Assembly (NCBI RefSeq): GCF_900269665.1 | Contig: NZ_LT985361.1 | Location: 5,111,382 to 5,175,381, forward strand | Reading direction: 5' to 3' | From: Nocardia suismassiliense | Lineage (GTDB): Bacteria > Actinomycetota > Actinomycetes > Mycobacteriales > Mycobacteriaceae | DNA: 64,000 nt | In this document: piece by piece, positions 52,447-61,170 of the stretch | Layout of the letters: each line of letters starts with the position of its first letter | Numbering within the stretch: the first letter of the stretch is position 1 | Program-made: the position numbers and the translations under genes | The notes under the pieces: generated by a model | Told to the model about the DNA's origin: nothing | Seen by the model: the letters and a program-made list of their open reading frames with translations, nothing else | The model's database searches: none

Positions 52447-55056
52447 CTAGCGCAGGTCCGGGAGATCTCGGAGTTGACGGCGGGAGGTGATGCCCAACTT
52501 GCGAAAGATGTTGCGTAGGTGGGCATCTACGGTGCGCGGACTCAGGAACAGTTTGGCTGCTACTTCTTTCGAGGTTGCGCCCTCGGCGACCAAGCGGGCG
52601 ATGTGTACTTCCTGCACGGTGAGCGCGTCGGAGACGTCGGCGGATCGGCTGCGGGTGTGCTCGCCGGTGGCACGGAGTTCGCCGGCCGCGCGGGCCGCGA
52701 AGGCCTCGGCGCCGAGCGCAGCGAACACCTCATGGGCGTGCCGCAGTTCGGTTCTGGCGTCGCGGCGGCGACCTTGGCGGCGCAGCCATTCGCCGTAGAC
52801 GAGGTGGGCACGACCGGCCGCGACGGCGAAGGTGCTGGAATCGAGCAGCGACACGGCTAGACGGTAGGAGTCCTCGTCGTCGTAGACCAAAGCTTTTGCA
52901 TACGTTTGAATTCCGAGCCCGAACGGGTGCCCGCCTGCGCGTTCGGCAAGCGTCGCGAGCGCGGCACGAGCGACGTCCGGTTCGTGGCAGCGCACCGCCG
53001 CCTCGACCAGTTCGGGGAGCGCGAGGCCCGCCAGTCCCAGATCGCCGGTGGCGACGGCACGTTCGGCCGCCCGCATCGCCGCGGGGTAATCGGCGAGCCC
53101 GTTGCTGAGCACGGCGGTGGCGTACTGCACGCTGAGGGTCATGTGCGGGCCGACACCGGCGAACAGCTTTTCGGCCTCGGCGCGCCGACCACGCAAGGCG
53201 GCCAGATGAATTCGCGGATAGACGAGCGGGGCGGCGCCGGTGGCCTCCGCGATCGCCTCCTCCTCGGCGATCATCGCCGTCGCGGCGCCGAAGTCGCCGG
53301 AGTACGCGGTGACCGTGGCGAGCATGGCCAACCCGATCGGCAGCATGTGGAAGGAGCCGACCTCGCGGCCGGACGCGGTGACCCGGGTGGCTATGCCGCG
53401 CATCGCGTCGATGTCCCACAGCTCGAGGGCGAGCAGGAAGCCGAGGGTCGGCCAGCGCGTCCAAGCCGCGTCGGCAGCGTCGGCGACGACGGGGCGCAGC
53501 AGCTTCGCGGCCGCCTGATGCCCCTCGACGGTCAGCGCGATCATGCCGTCGAGGATGAGGTCGGCGCTGGTCGGTGGTTCCGGGTGCGGCGGCGCGGTGC
53601 GCGCGGCCTCGATCACCGCGTCGAATCCGCCGGTCAGCAGGCTCATCTCGATCGCGTCCACATAGCACTCGCGCGAACCGACCGGGTCGCGGTCCGCCAG
53701 CCGGGTGGCAGCACGGAGCAGGTGGTCGGTCGGCTGGTCGCCGCCGCGGAAGCGGGCGAAGGAGATCCGGCCGCGCAGCAGGTCGACGCGCGGATCGTCG
53801 GAGTCCAGGGTCGAGAGCAGTTCGGCGGCGACGCCGAAATCCCCGACCGACAGCTTGGCCTCGACCGCCGCGAGCACCCGCTCGGTACGTAGATCCGGGT
53901 CGAGCGTCAAGGCGGCGGCCCGTTCCAGGAACGCCGCCGCGGCGGCGACTCCGCCGCGCGCCTGCGCCCGATTCGCCGATCGGGTCAGCGCGACCGCGAC
54001 CTCCTCGTCCGGCCCCGCGCTGGCCAGCGCGCGATGCCAGGCCACCCGGTCGGGGTCGGTCACCGGGTCGCTCACCTGAGCGAGCGCACCGTGGGCGCGG
54101 CGACGCTCGGCGGCGGTCGCGGCTTGATACACCGCCGAGCGGGCCAGCGGGTGGATGAACCGAACGCGGGTGCCGAACTCGACCAGCGAAACGTCCTCGG
54201 CCGCAGCACCTTCGACACCCAGGAGCTTCGCCGCGGGCCACAGCAGTCCGGGATCGCCGACCGGCTCCGCGGCGGCGACGGTGAGCAGTAACCGCACCTC
54301 GGGCGACAGAGTCGCGAGGCGGGCACGGAAGCTGCGTTCGGCGGCGCGCGGCGCGGGCAGATCGAATCCCCCTGCCATGCCCGCCAATCCCGCGGTCCTC
54401 GGCAGTTCCAGCAGGGCGAGCGGGTTGCCGCGCGCCTCGGCCAGGATGCGGTCGCGCACCCGCTCGTCCAGCGAGGCGGGGACCTCGCGCACCAGCAACG
54501 CGCGTGCCTCGGATTCGCTCAATTGCTCCACGTCGACCCGGGGTAGCTGCTCCAGCCCGCCCACGTCTTCCCGCGCGGCGAACACCATCGCGACGCGTTC
54601 GGCGCCGATCCGGCGGGCCACGAACGCCAACGCGCGGGCCGAGGCATGGTCCAGCCACTGTGCGTCATCGATGAGGCACAGCAGCGGCCGATCGTTCTCG
54701 AGCAGCAGACCCAGCGCCGCCGCGCCGGCCAGGAACGGGTCCGGGGTGCCGGTGTCCAGGCCGAACGCGATCCGCAACGCGGTGCGGTGGGGTGCGGGCA
54801 GTGCGTCGAGGTGTTCCAGCACCGGGGCGCACAGCTGATGCAGCGCCGAGTACGGCAGTTCCGTCTCGAACTCGGCGCCGGACGCGCGCATGATCAGGAA
54901 GCCTGAGGAGGCCTGAGCGAGATGGTCGAGGAGCGCGCTCTTACCGATACCCGGCTCCCCCAGCAGCAGCAATGCCCCGCCACGAGACTCCCGCGCCTCT
55001 TGCAGCAGCGCGAGCAGTCGTGCGGTTTCGTCGGATCGCCCGACCAGGTAACTCAC
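52447..55056 (-). CDS. LAL-type LuxR regulator (ATPase + C-terminal HTH)
   Basis: An 869-residue large ATP-binding LuxR regulator. N-terminal AAA-like ATPase with Walker A GEPGIGKSALL (about residue 33) and Walker B LLCLIDDAQW, a long helical middle region of TPR/MalT type, and a C-terminal LuxR helix-turn-helix (LTVQEVHIARLVAEGATSKEVA, SPRTVDAHLRNIFRKLGI). GTG 55056 is taken as start because GGAAGGA lies eight bases upstream and homology begins right after it (YLVGRSDE); the frame is open a further 39 codons. It is divergent from the carotenoid oxygenase operon, its most likely target. Confidence 0.9.
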   Translation of the reverse strand: MSYLVGRSDETARLLALLQEARESRGGALLLLGEPGIGKSALLDHLAQASSGFLIMRASGAEFETELPYSALHQLCAPVLEHLDALPAPHRTALRIAFGLDTGTPDPFLAGAAALGLLLENDRPLLCLIDDAQWLDHASARALAFVARRIGAERVAMVFAAREDVGGLEQLPRVDVEQLSESEARALLVREVPASLDERVRDRILAEARGNPLALLELPRTAGLAGMAGGFDLPAPRAAERSFRARLATLSPEVRLLLTVAAAEPVGDPGLLWPAAKLLGVEGAAAEDVSLVEFGTRVRFIHPLARSAVYQAATAAERRRAHGALAQVSDPVTDPDRVAWHRALASAGPDEEVAVALTRSANRAQARGGVAAAAAFLERAAALTLDPDLRTERVLAAVEAKLSVGDFGVAAELLSTLDSDDPRVDLLRGRISFARFRGGDQPTDHLLRAATRLADRDPVGSRECYVDAIEMSLLTGGFDAVIEAARTAPPHPEPPTSADLILDGMIALTVEGHQAAAKLLRPVVADAADAAWTRWPTLGFLLALELWDIDAMRGIATRVTASGREVGSFHMLPIGLAMLATVTAYSGDFGAATAMIAEEEAIAEATGAAPLVYPRIHLAALRGRRAEAEKLFAGVGPHMTLSVQYATAVLSNGLADYPAAMRAAERAVATGDLGLAGLALPELVEAAVRCHEPDVARAALATLAERAGGHPFGLGIQTYAKALVYDDEDSYRLAVSLLDSSTFAVAAGRAHLVYGEWLRRQGRRRDARTELRHAHEVFAALGAEAFAARAAGELRATGEHTRSRSADVSDALTVQEVHIARLVAEGATSKEVAAKLFLSPRTVDAHLRNIFRKLGITSRRQLRDLPDLR

Positions 55057-55175
55057 GACCTGATCCTTCCGCGAATCAACCTCCCATGCCAAACGCAGGC
55101 CTAGGTACCGCCCGCCTACGTATAGGCAGGAATCACCGACGCGAGGAGACCTCCCCCGCCACAAAACTGACATTC
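55057..55175. promoter_or_regulatory. Divergent promoter region, LAL regulator / carotenoid oxygenase
   Basis: A 119-bp region between two divergent genes. It holds a 5-bp inverted repeat, GCCTA-CGTA-TAGGC, preceded by a related GGCCTAGGTA, a possible paired regulator site. No clear ribosome site precedes ATG 55176, so that mRNA may be leaderless or weakly translated. Confidence 0.35.
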
Positions 55176-56516
55176 ATGCAAACGCGACCGCTGCCCTACC
55201 TCACCGGCCACTTCGCACCGACCGCCGAAGAGCACACCTCGTTCGACCTGACCGTGCACGGCACCCTGCCGCCGGAGTTGAACGGGCGCTACTTCCGCAA
55301 CGGTCACAACCCCAAACCCGGTGTCACACCGACGCATTGGTTCCGCGGGGCGGGCATGCTGCACGGGATCCGGCTGACCGGCGGCCGCGCCGAGTGGTAC
55401 CGCAACCGCTGGGTGAAGACGCCGTACCTGGACGGTGTCCCGTTCACCGGTACCGAACTCGACGTCAGCGCCGCCGCGACCAGCATCATCTTCCACGGCG
55501 GGCGCTACCTCGCATTGCAGGAGGCGAACCTGCCCTGGGAGGTCACCGGCGAGCTGGAGACGGTCGGCGTGCACGACTTCGGCGGCAGACTGACCACCTC
55601 GATGACCGCCCATCCGAAGGTGGACCCGGCCACCGGCGAACTACATTTCTTCTCCTACAGTCCCTTTCCGCCCTACCTGATCTACTACGTGGCCGACGCC
55701 CGCGGCGAGATCATCCGGTCCGCGCCGATCGCCGGTGCGGGCCCGGCGCTGATGCACGATTTCGCGATCACTCGCGAGCACGCGATCTTTCTCGGCTCCC
55801 CGGTCGTCTTCGACCACGCCGAACAGTCCGGCATCCCGTATCGCTGGCACGACGAGGTCCCGCTGCGCCTCGGTGTGCTGCCGCGGAATGCGCCCGGCGA
55901 GGTCGTCTGGTTCGACGTCGAGAGCCAGGGTGCGATTTTGCACGTCGCCAACTCCTACGTCGACGATCGCGGCCGAATCATCTTGGAATGCCCGCGCTTC
56001 GACCGTGCGGCTTGGGAAACCTCGTGGAAGTGGTGGGTCGGTGCGGCAGGCTACCCCGACGCCCCCAACGTCGGTACGACCTTCCATCGCTGGATCCTCG
56101 ACCCGGCCACGCGCAAGGTCACCGAGGAAGCGCTCGACGATCTGGTGATCGAGTTCCCTGCCATCAATGACGACCACACCGGAGAACACAACCGCTACAG
56201 CTACGCCGTCGCCTTCCCCGGCGCGGGACTCACCGGTTACCACACCGCCAAATTCGACACCCTGACCGGACAGCGCCAGTTGTTCGCGCACGGACCGGAC
56301 CGCATGCCGGGCGAAGCCGTCTTCGTACCGGCCGAGGGCGCCACCCGGGAGGACGACGGATACCTGCTCACCATCGTCAGCGACCTTGCCGCCGACGCGT
56401 CGCAACTGCTGGTGATCGATGCCTCCGACCTCGCCAAGCCGCCGGTCGCCGCCGTCGACCTCCCGCAACGCGTACCCGCGGGCATCCATGGGCACTGGAT
56501 CCCGGACCAGGACTGA
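55176..56516 (+). CDS. Carotenoid oxygenase (RPE65/CCD family)
   Basis: A 446-residue non-haem iron dioxygenase of the carotenoid cleavage / lignostilbene dioxygenase family, which splits conjugated double bonds in apocarotenoids or stilbenes. The seven-bladed propeller iron ligands are recognisable as His in MTAHPKVD, LMHDFAIT, TTFHRWILD and the C-terminal HGHWIPD. The N-terminal GRYFRNGHNP and MLHGIRL motifs are typical. The frame is open upstream, but family homology starts at TGHFAPTAEEH, so ATG 55176 is used. First gene of a three-gene operon and divergent from the LAL regulator. The substrate is not predictable. Confidence 0.92.
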   Translation: MQTRPLPYLTGHFAPTAEEHTSFDLTVHGTLPPELNGRYFRNGHNPKPGVTPTHWFRGAGMLHGIRLTGGRAEWYRNRWVKTPYLDGVPFTGTELDVSAAATSIIFHGGRYLALQEANLPWEVTGELETVGVHDFGGRLTTSMTAHPKVDPATGELHFFSYSPFPPYLIYYVADARGEIIRSAPIAGAGPALMHDFAITREHAIFLGSPVVFDHAEQSGIPYRWHDEVPLRLGVLPRNAPGEVVWFDVESQGAILHVANSYVDDRGRIILECPRFDRAAWETSWKWWVGAAGYPDAPNVGTTFHRWILDPATRKVTEEALDDLVIEFPAINDDHTGEHNRYSYAVAFPGAGLTGYHTAKFDTLTGQRQLFAHGPDRMPGEAVFVPAEGATREDDGYLLTIVSDLAADASQLLVIDASDLAKPPVAAVDLPQRVPAGIHGHWIPDQD

Positions 56517-56560
56517 TCTCGAAACCCTCGCCGGGACAGAACAATACGAAAGGCTTCGCC

Positions 56561-57019
56561 ATGGAGCAGGACACCCGCACAACGACCGTCGATGATCCGC
56601 CGACCTGCCGCGACCTGCTGGCGGGATGGATGTCCCTGTGGAACGGCGACTACGCCCTCGCCCAGCAGGTCGTCGCCCCTGACTTCCGCTTGCACGCCGC
56701 ACTACTGGGCGGCGGCGACGGCAGTGCGGTCCGCGGACCGGAGGGCCTGGTCGAGTGGATCGCGCAGACCCGTGCCGCCTTCACCGAACTCGTGTTCAGC
56801 GTCGAGGTCGGACCCATTGTCGAGCGTGACCACCTCGCGCTGCGCTGGGTCGCCGTCGGCACCTATCACGCCGGATTCCCCGGCGCGACCGCCCCTTCGG
56901 GCACCGCGGTCCGGTTCACCGGGACGGACACGCTGCGCCTCGCGCGGGATCGGATCGCCGAGTACTGGGTGAACTCCGACATGCACGTGCTGCTGGCAAC
57001 CCTCGGCGTTCGACCTTAG
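56561..57019 (+). CDS. SnoaL-like (NTF2-fold) protein
   Basis: A 152-residue NTF2-fold protein of the SnoaL-like group. Supporting features: the early helix with LWNGDYALAQQVVAPDFRLH, RGPEGLVEWIAQTRAAFTELVF, and the C-terminal strand pattern GTAVRFTGTDTLRLARDRIAEYW. Members include polyketide cyclases and many uncharacterised small-ligand proteins; no specific activity is claimed. ATG 56561 has GAAAGG upstream. It lies 44 bases after the carotenoid oxygenase and is probably co-transcribed with it. Confidence 0.82.
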   Translation: MEQDTRTTTVDDPPTCRDLLAGWMSLWNGDYALAQQVVAPDFRLHAALLGGGDGSAVRGPEGLVEWIAQTRAAFTELVFSVEVGPIVERDHLALRWVAVGTYHAGFPGATAPSGTAVRFTGTDTLRLARDRIAEYWVNSDMHVLLATLGVRP

Positions 57020-57050
57020 CCGCGACCGACCGTTCATCAAGGAGCAGACC

Positions 57051-57416
57051 ATGTTCACCAGCACGCCTCGACCCGAGCTGGAAACCTATCCCGCCGCACG
57101 GCCCGTCATCATCGCGGCATGGGCCGTTCCCGTCCTCATCGTCGGCCAGTTCGCGATGGTGGCCATCGTCCCGGTCGCCATCGTCCTCATCGGCACCCTG
57201 CGCGATGCCCGGCTCCGCCCGCTCCGCTGGTGGGCCGCTGGCCTTGCCGTGGCTTACGCTGTCCCACTGGCCATCTGGGCCATCCGACCGGACCCGGCGC
57301 AGAGCCTCTCGAAAGACATCCACCCCCTGCTCGCCGCGCTGGTCGTCGTCGCGGGTAGCGCCGTCGCCATCAGGCACCATCTGCTGCGCAGGCGTGCCCG
57401 GCAGGCGGCCGAGTAA
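57051..57416 (+). CDS. Small integral membrane protein, unknown function
   Basis: A 121-residue protein with about four hydrophobic helices (IIAAWAVPVLIVGQF, MVAIVPVAIVLIG, WWAAGLAVAYAVPLAIWAI, LLAALVVVAGSAVAI) and a basic C-terminus (HHLLRRRARQ). No family recognised. AAGGAG lies just before ATG 57051. It is the third gene of the carotenoid oxygenase operon, 31 bases after the SnoaL-like gene, and is followed by the hairpin at 57437. Confidence 0.72.
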   Translation: MFTSTPRPELETYPAARPVIIAAWAVPVLIVGQFAMVAIVPVAIVLIGTLRDARLRPLRWWAAGLAVAYAVPLAIWAIRPDPAQSLSKDIHPLLAALVVVAGSAVAIRHHLLRRRARQAAE

Positions 57417-57436
57417 CCAGGTCCGAAGAGCGTTGC

Positions 57437-57478
57437 CGCAGCCGAACGAGTTTCAGCACTGAAACTTGTTCGGCTGCG
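57437..57478 (+). terminator. Strong hairpin after the carotenoid oxygenase operon
   Basis: A 19-bp stem (57437-57455 with 57460-57478, one G-U pair, 4-base loop) begins 20 bases after the stop of the small membrane protein and is followed by TGTTTTGG. It is the longest hairpin I noticed in the window and fits an intrinsic terminator, although the T tract is short. Its core AGTTTCAG-CA-CTGAAACT is itself a perfect 18-bp palindrome and could also be a protein site (see the repeated ACTGAAACTT downstream). Confidence 0.65.
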
Positions 57479-57577
57479 ACTGTTTTGGCCCACTGGCGCA
57501 TCGGTGCCATATCCTCCATCCCGAATTGCACCTGCCTGGACAAAACGGTCCCAGTGAAGTCACAGCAACCAATGCCA

Positions 57578-57663
57578 TTGCTGAACAATCGATTTCGGGT
57601 ATCCAGACTGAAACTTCGGTGTAGCGTTTTCGGAATCGTCCTACGAGCTTCGGCAAAAGCTCG
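57578..57663 (+). promoter_or_regulatory. Candidate promoter and leader of the DegT-encapsulin cassette
   Basis: The 302-bp gap 57417-57718 holds the hairpin and then this region. TTGCTG (57578) and TATCCA (57600) form a -35/-10 pair with a 16-bp spacer. Immediately downstream, ACTGAAACTT (57607-57616) repeats exactly the decamer found in the hairpin core at 57458-57467. A second small hairpin, CGAGCTT/AAGCTCG (57644-57650 and 57657-57663), lies in the predicted leader. The region is noticeably more AT-rich than the genes around it. Confidence 0.4.
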
Positions 57664-57718
57664 ACCGACGATGAGGTGGCGGCTCGCCGATGTTTTAAGA
57701 GTTGGGCAGGGAATTACG

Positions 57719-59074
57719 ATGGCGGACAACGAAGTCGACCATTCAGCAGCAGCCCGGCAGTTGCCGGGAACTCGAATAGCCGCCGATTCGCGACTGGCCT
57801 TGGACGGCGGAAATCCCATTCGCCGAACCCCGTGGCCGACCTACGACCGAGGCGCGGTCTGCGTTCACCCCGATGACGAGGAAGCCGCGCTGCGCGCGAT
57901 CCGCAGTCACCTCTACTTCCGCTACGACTATCGCCCGCCGCACGACACCGAATGCGGCAAGTTCGAAGCGGACCTGTGCCGCTACTTCGACTGCCGCCAC
58001 GCCCTGGCGACCTCCAGCGGCACCACCGCGCTGGCCTTGGCCATCATGGCCGCGGGTATCGCCCCGGGCAGCCTGATCGCCTGTCCCGGTTTCACTTTCG
58101 CGGCCACCCCGAGCGCCATCATCCTGGCCGGCTGCACGCCCTTCCTCGTCGACGTCGACGAAAACCTGCACCTGGACGTGGCCGACCTGCGCAGCCGATG
58201 GACCCCGCAGGTCAAGGGCATCATGGTGGTGCACATGCGCGGCTTCGCCGGCGACATGGGCGCGCTGCTCCGCTTCGCCGACGACATGCACGTGCCGGTC
58301 TTCGAGGACGCGGTCCCCGCCCTCGGCGCGGAACTCGACGGCCGCAAACTCGGCACCTTCGGCCTGGCCGGCGCGTTCAGCACCCAGTCGGACAAGTCAC
58401 TCAACAGCGGCGAGGGCGGCTTCCTCGTCACCGACGACAGCGCCCTGTTCGCCCGTGCCACCGTGCTTTCCGGCGCCTACGAGGGACGGCTGCGGCGGCA
58501 CTTCCCCGACGGCGAACCGCCGATCGCTACCGATCTGGACCTGCCCCTGCTCAGCTTCCGGATGGACGAGATCCGGGCGGCGCTGCTACGGGCCGAGCTC
58601 GGCAGGCTGCCGGTGCGCTTGGCCGCGTTCCGGCGCAACTACGACTACGTGGCCTCGGCATTGGCCGATGTCGCCGGGATCCGGATCCGGCGTCCGGTGG
58701 CGCCCGGCGCTTATCTCGGTGAGGCGTTCATCTTCCAGGTGCCGGACGGCCGCGCGCAGTGGTTCGCGCAAGCGCTGTGCCACGAGGGTATCGAGGCGCG
58801 CAATCTCGGTTCGGACTCCGACCGCAATATCCGTGCGTTCTGGAACTGGCGGTTCATGTTCACCGGGATGGAGACTGCGGCCATCAAGGAGCTGCTGCCG
58901 AATGCGACGCGGTATCTGCAACGGGCAGTAGACATTCCGCTGTCCTCCACACTGTCGCCGGCGGACTGTGACCACCTCGTCGCCGCGGTGCGCAAGGTCG
59001 CGGACGCGCTCGCGGCCACCGAAACCCTCGACAACGAAGAAGGTTCCAGTTCCACCTGGGCCGGTCGGCGATGA
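57719..59074 (+). CDS. DegT/DnrJ/EryC1-type PLP aminotransferase
   Basis: A 451-residue PLP enzyme of the DegT/DnrJ/EryC1 (sugar aminotransferase / AHBA synthase-like) family. Seen: LATSSGTTALALAI near the PLP phosphate site, CPGFTFAATPSAIILAG, VHMRGFAGDM, EDAVPALGAELDGRKLG, and the Schiff-base Lys in STQSDKSLNSGEGG. The usual substrates are keto-sugars or cyclitols, with amino donor Glu or Gln. ATG 57719 has AGGGA upstream; the frame is open further 5' but lacks homology. Residues 1-30 and the tail (NEEGSSSTWAGRR) look disordered. First gene of the cassette; its stop overlaps the MFS start (ATGA). Confidence 0.9.
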   Translation: MADNEVDHSAAARQLPGTRIAADSRLALDGGNPIRRTPWPTYDRGAVCVHPDDEEAALRAIRSHLYFRYDYRPPHDTECGKFEADLCRYFDCRHALATSSGTTALALAIMAAGIAPGSLIACPGFTFAATPSAIILAGCTPFLVDVDENLHLDVADLRSRWTPQVKGIMVVHMRGFAGDMGALLRFADDMHVPVFEDAVPALGAELDGRKLGTFGLAGAFSTQSDKSLNSGEGGFLVTDDSALFARATVLSGAYEGRLRRHFPDGEPPIATDLDLPLLSFRMDEIRAALLRAELGRLPVRLAAFRRNYDYVASALADVAGIRIRRPVAPGAYLGEAFIFQVPDGRAQWFAQALCHEGIEARNLGSDSDRNIRAFWNWRFMFTGMETAAIKELLPNATRYLQRAVDIPLSSTLSPADCDHLVAAVRKVADALAATETLDNEEGSSSTWAGRR

Positions 59075-60234
59075 CTTCGTCCGACACCGGAGCGTTCCCC
59101 CGTCTCGCCCTTGCCGGAGTGTTCGGCGGGCTGTTCTGTGGCTACCTCGGGCTCGCCGCGGCGATTCCGGTGCTGCCTGCGCACGTCCGGGACGAGTACG
59201 GCGCGGGTGATCTCGCGGTAGGTCTCGTGGTCACGGCCACCGCGCTCACCGCGCTGCTGACCCGACCGATCTTCGGCGGGCTGGCCGATCGGTACGGGCA
59301 CCGCAACGTCATGCAGTTCGGTGCGCTCGCCATCGCGGCGGGCGGCCTGCTGTACTTCCTGCCGCTCGGCCTGGCCGGACTGATCATGGTGCGCCTGCTG
59401 CTGGGCGTCGGTGAGGCCGCGCTGTTCACCGCGGGTGCGGTCTGGACCGTCACGCTCGCGCCGCACCACCGTCGCGGCCAGGTGATCGGGCTTTATGGCG
59501 TTGCCATGTGGGGTGGTATCTCGCTGGGCACCGCGCTCGGCGCGGCCATCCGGCATTTCGGCATTACCGCGGTGTGGAGTTTCTGCTCCGTCGCACCGCT
59601 CATCGGTCTCGTCCTGATCAGCATTGTCGCGCCGCAACCGCACGTCACGCCGACCAGCGGGCGCGGACTGTTGCTGCGGCCCGCCGTGCTGCCCGGTCTC
59701 GGTCTCGCGTTGGGGGCAGCAGGCTATGTCGGCCTGGCCGCGTTCGTTATCCACGGGCTGCAAGTGCGCGGAATCGACTCGGGTGTGGTGGTTTTGAGCA
59801 CCTTCAGCGCGGTGTACGCGGGCACTCGCTTGTTCATCGGGCACCTACCGGACAAGTACGGACCGCGGCGGGTCGCTGCCTGGTGCGGGCTGGGCGAAGC
59901 GGCCGGATTGCTGATCATCGCTTGGGCGCCGAATCTCACCGTGGCGGTGCTCGGGGCCGTGGTGATGGGCGTCGGATTCTCGCTGCTGCACCCGTCGCTG
60001 GCGTTGATGGTCATGAACAACACCGACAGTGCCAAGCAGGGGGCCGCGCTCGGTGCCTACACCTCGTTCTGGGATCTGGGGTTGTTCGTGTGGGGGCCGG
60101 TGACCGGCGCGATCGCCACCGGGTTCGGCTACCCGGCCGTCTTCGTGGTCGGCGCAGGGTGCGCGCTGGCGGCTTCGGCGCTGGCCATGACGATCCGGCA
60201 AGCGGTGACCACGGAGAAGGCGGTCGACAGGTGA
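59071..60234 (+). CDS. MFS transporter
   Basis: A 387-residue major facilitator superfamily protein with about twelve predicted membrane helices. The loop 2-3 signature GGLADRYGHRN is present, with a second half-motif GHLPDKYGPRR after helix 8. It is probably a proton-coupled exporter of the cassette's product or an intermediate. ATG 59071 overlaps the aminotransferase stop, and its own stop overlaps the sulfotransferase start (GTGA), so these three genes are translationally coupled. Confidence 0.92.
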   Translation: MTSSDTGAFPRLALAGVFGGLFCGYLGLAAAIPVLPAHVRDEYGAGDLAVGLVVTATALTALLTRPIFGGLADRYGHRNVMQFGALAIAAGGLLYFLPLGLAGLIMVRLLLGVGEAALFTAGAVWTVTLAPHHRRGQVIGLYGVAMWGGISLGTALGAAIRHFGITAVWSFCSVAPLIGLVLISIVAPQPHVTPTSGRGLLLRPAVLPGLGLALGAAGYVGLAAFVIHGLQVRGIDSGVVVLSTFSAVYAGTRLFIGHLPDKYGPRRVAAWCGLGEAAGLLIIAWAPNLTVAVLGAVVMGVGFSLLHPSLALMVMNNTDSAKQGAALGAYTSFWDLGLFVWGPVTGAIATGFGYPAVFVVGAGCALAASALAMTIRQAVTTEKAVDR

Positions 60235-61166
60235 CGAACACGGTGAAGGTCCTGTGCATTACCGGCTGGTGCCGCAACGGCAGCACCATTATCGGCAACA
60301 TCCTCAACGAGATTCCGGGCTTCTTCCACGTCGGCGAGCTGCACTTCCTGTGGCGGAACGCGGCGGGGCGCGGCGTGAACGAGGAATGTGGCTGCGGGCG
60401 CAAACTGGTCGACTGCCCGTTCTGGTCGACCATCCTGCCGATCGGCCAACCGGCGGGCACCACCCTGGTGGAGCACGCCGACGCGGTGATCCGGCGGCAA
60501 CTCGGCAGCGTCCGGACCCGGCACACCTGGCGGGTGCTCGGTCGTGGGCTGCACAACGAGCAGATCCGGGCGCATGCGGCGCTGATGACCCAGGTCTACC
60601 AAACGATCGCGGAGCGCAGCGAGTCGCGGGTGATCGTGGATACCACGAAGATTCCCGGCGAAGCGGCGTTGCTGGCACATCTCGACGGCATCACCCCGTA
60701 TTACGTTCACCTGGTCCGTGACCCCCGCGCAGTGGCCCAATCATGGAGCAGGCCAAAGGAATACGTGTATGCCATGGCGCCGGGTAAGAGCACCGGGTAC
60801 TGGACCGGCTTCAATCTCGCCACGCATGCGATCACCCGGCGTTATCCGGCACGGTCCATGTTCCTGCGGTACGAGGACTTCATCGCGGATCCGGCGGGCA
60901 CGATCGACCGCCTGTTGCGGCTGTGTGCGACCGACCCCGCGGCCAACCCGGTCGCCGATCGAACCGTCGAATTGCATACCAATCACACAGTTACCGGGAA
61001 CCCCGACCGATTCAAGATCGGCGAAACCGTGGTGCGCCCGACCGACGACTCCTGGCAGCGCGGGCTGTCGAAGTCGGCCAGGCGAACGGTCGCGGCCCTG
61101 TCGTGGCCGCTGTCGCGCCGATACGGCTACGAGTTCGGCGCCGTGGACTCGACGGGAAAGGGCTAG
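60231..61166 (+). CDS. PAPS-dependent sulfotransferase
   Basis: A 311-residue sulfotransferase that should move sulfate from PAPS to a hydroxyl or amine of a small molecule. The 5'-phosphosulfate loop is ITGWCRNGSTIIGNIL at the N-terminus, the 3'-phosphate motif is YVHLVRDPRAVAQSW, and the Cys-rich ECGCGRKLVDCPFW is typical of Sulfotransfer_3-like bacterial enzymes. The start is GTG 60231, overlapping the MFS stop as GTGA; the frame is open upstream inside the MFS gene, but that part is shadow translation. Sulfation fits export of a polar product. Confidence 0.88.
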   Translation: MTNTVKVLCITGWCRNGSTIIGNILNEIPGFFHVGELHFLWRNAAGRGVNEECGCGRKLVDCPFWSTILPIGQPAGTTLVEHADAVIRRQLGSVRTRHTWRVLGRGLHNEQIRAHAALMTQVYQTIAERSESRVIVDTTKIPGEAALLAHLDGITPYYVHLVRDPRAVAQSWSRPKEYVYAMAPGKSTGYWTGFNLATHAITRRYPARSMFLRYEDFIADPAGTIDRLLRLCATDPAANPVADRTVELHTNHTVTGNPDRFKIGETVVRPTDDSWQRGLSKSARRTVAALSWPLSRRYGYEFGAVDSTGKG

Positions 61167-61170
61167 CCGA

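Noticed and set aside
54972..55175. N-terminal extension of the carotenoid oxygenase frame
   Set aside because: The extra 68 codons overlap the divergent LAL regulator, lack family homology, and run through the promoter region.
59508..60230. N-terminal extension of the sulfotransferase frame into the MFS gene
   Set aside because: Shadow frame of the transporter; the PAPS loop begins right after GTG 60231, which overlaps the MFS stop in the pattern of a coupled start.
60718..61170. N-terminal extension of the SDR frame into the sulfotransferase gene
   Set aside because: The translation is shadow sequence rich in Arg, Pro and Thr; the SDR cofactor fold starts just after GTG 61171.
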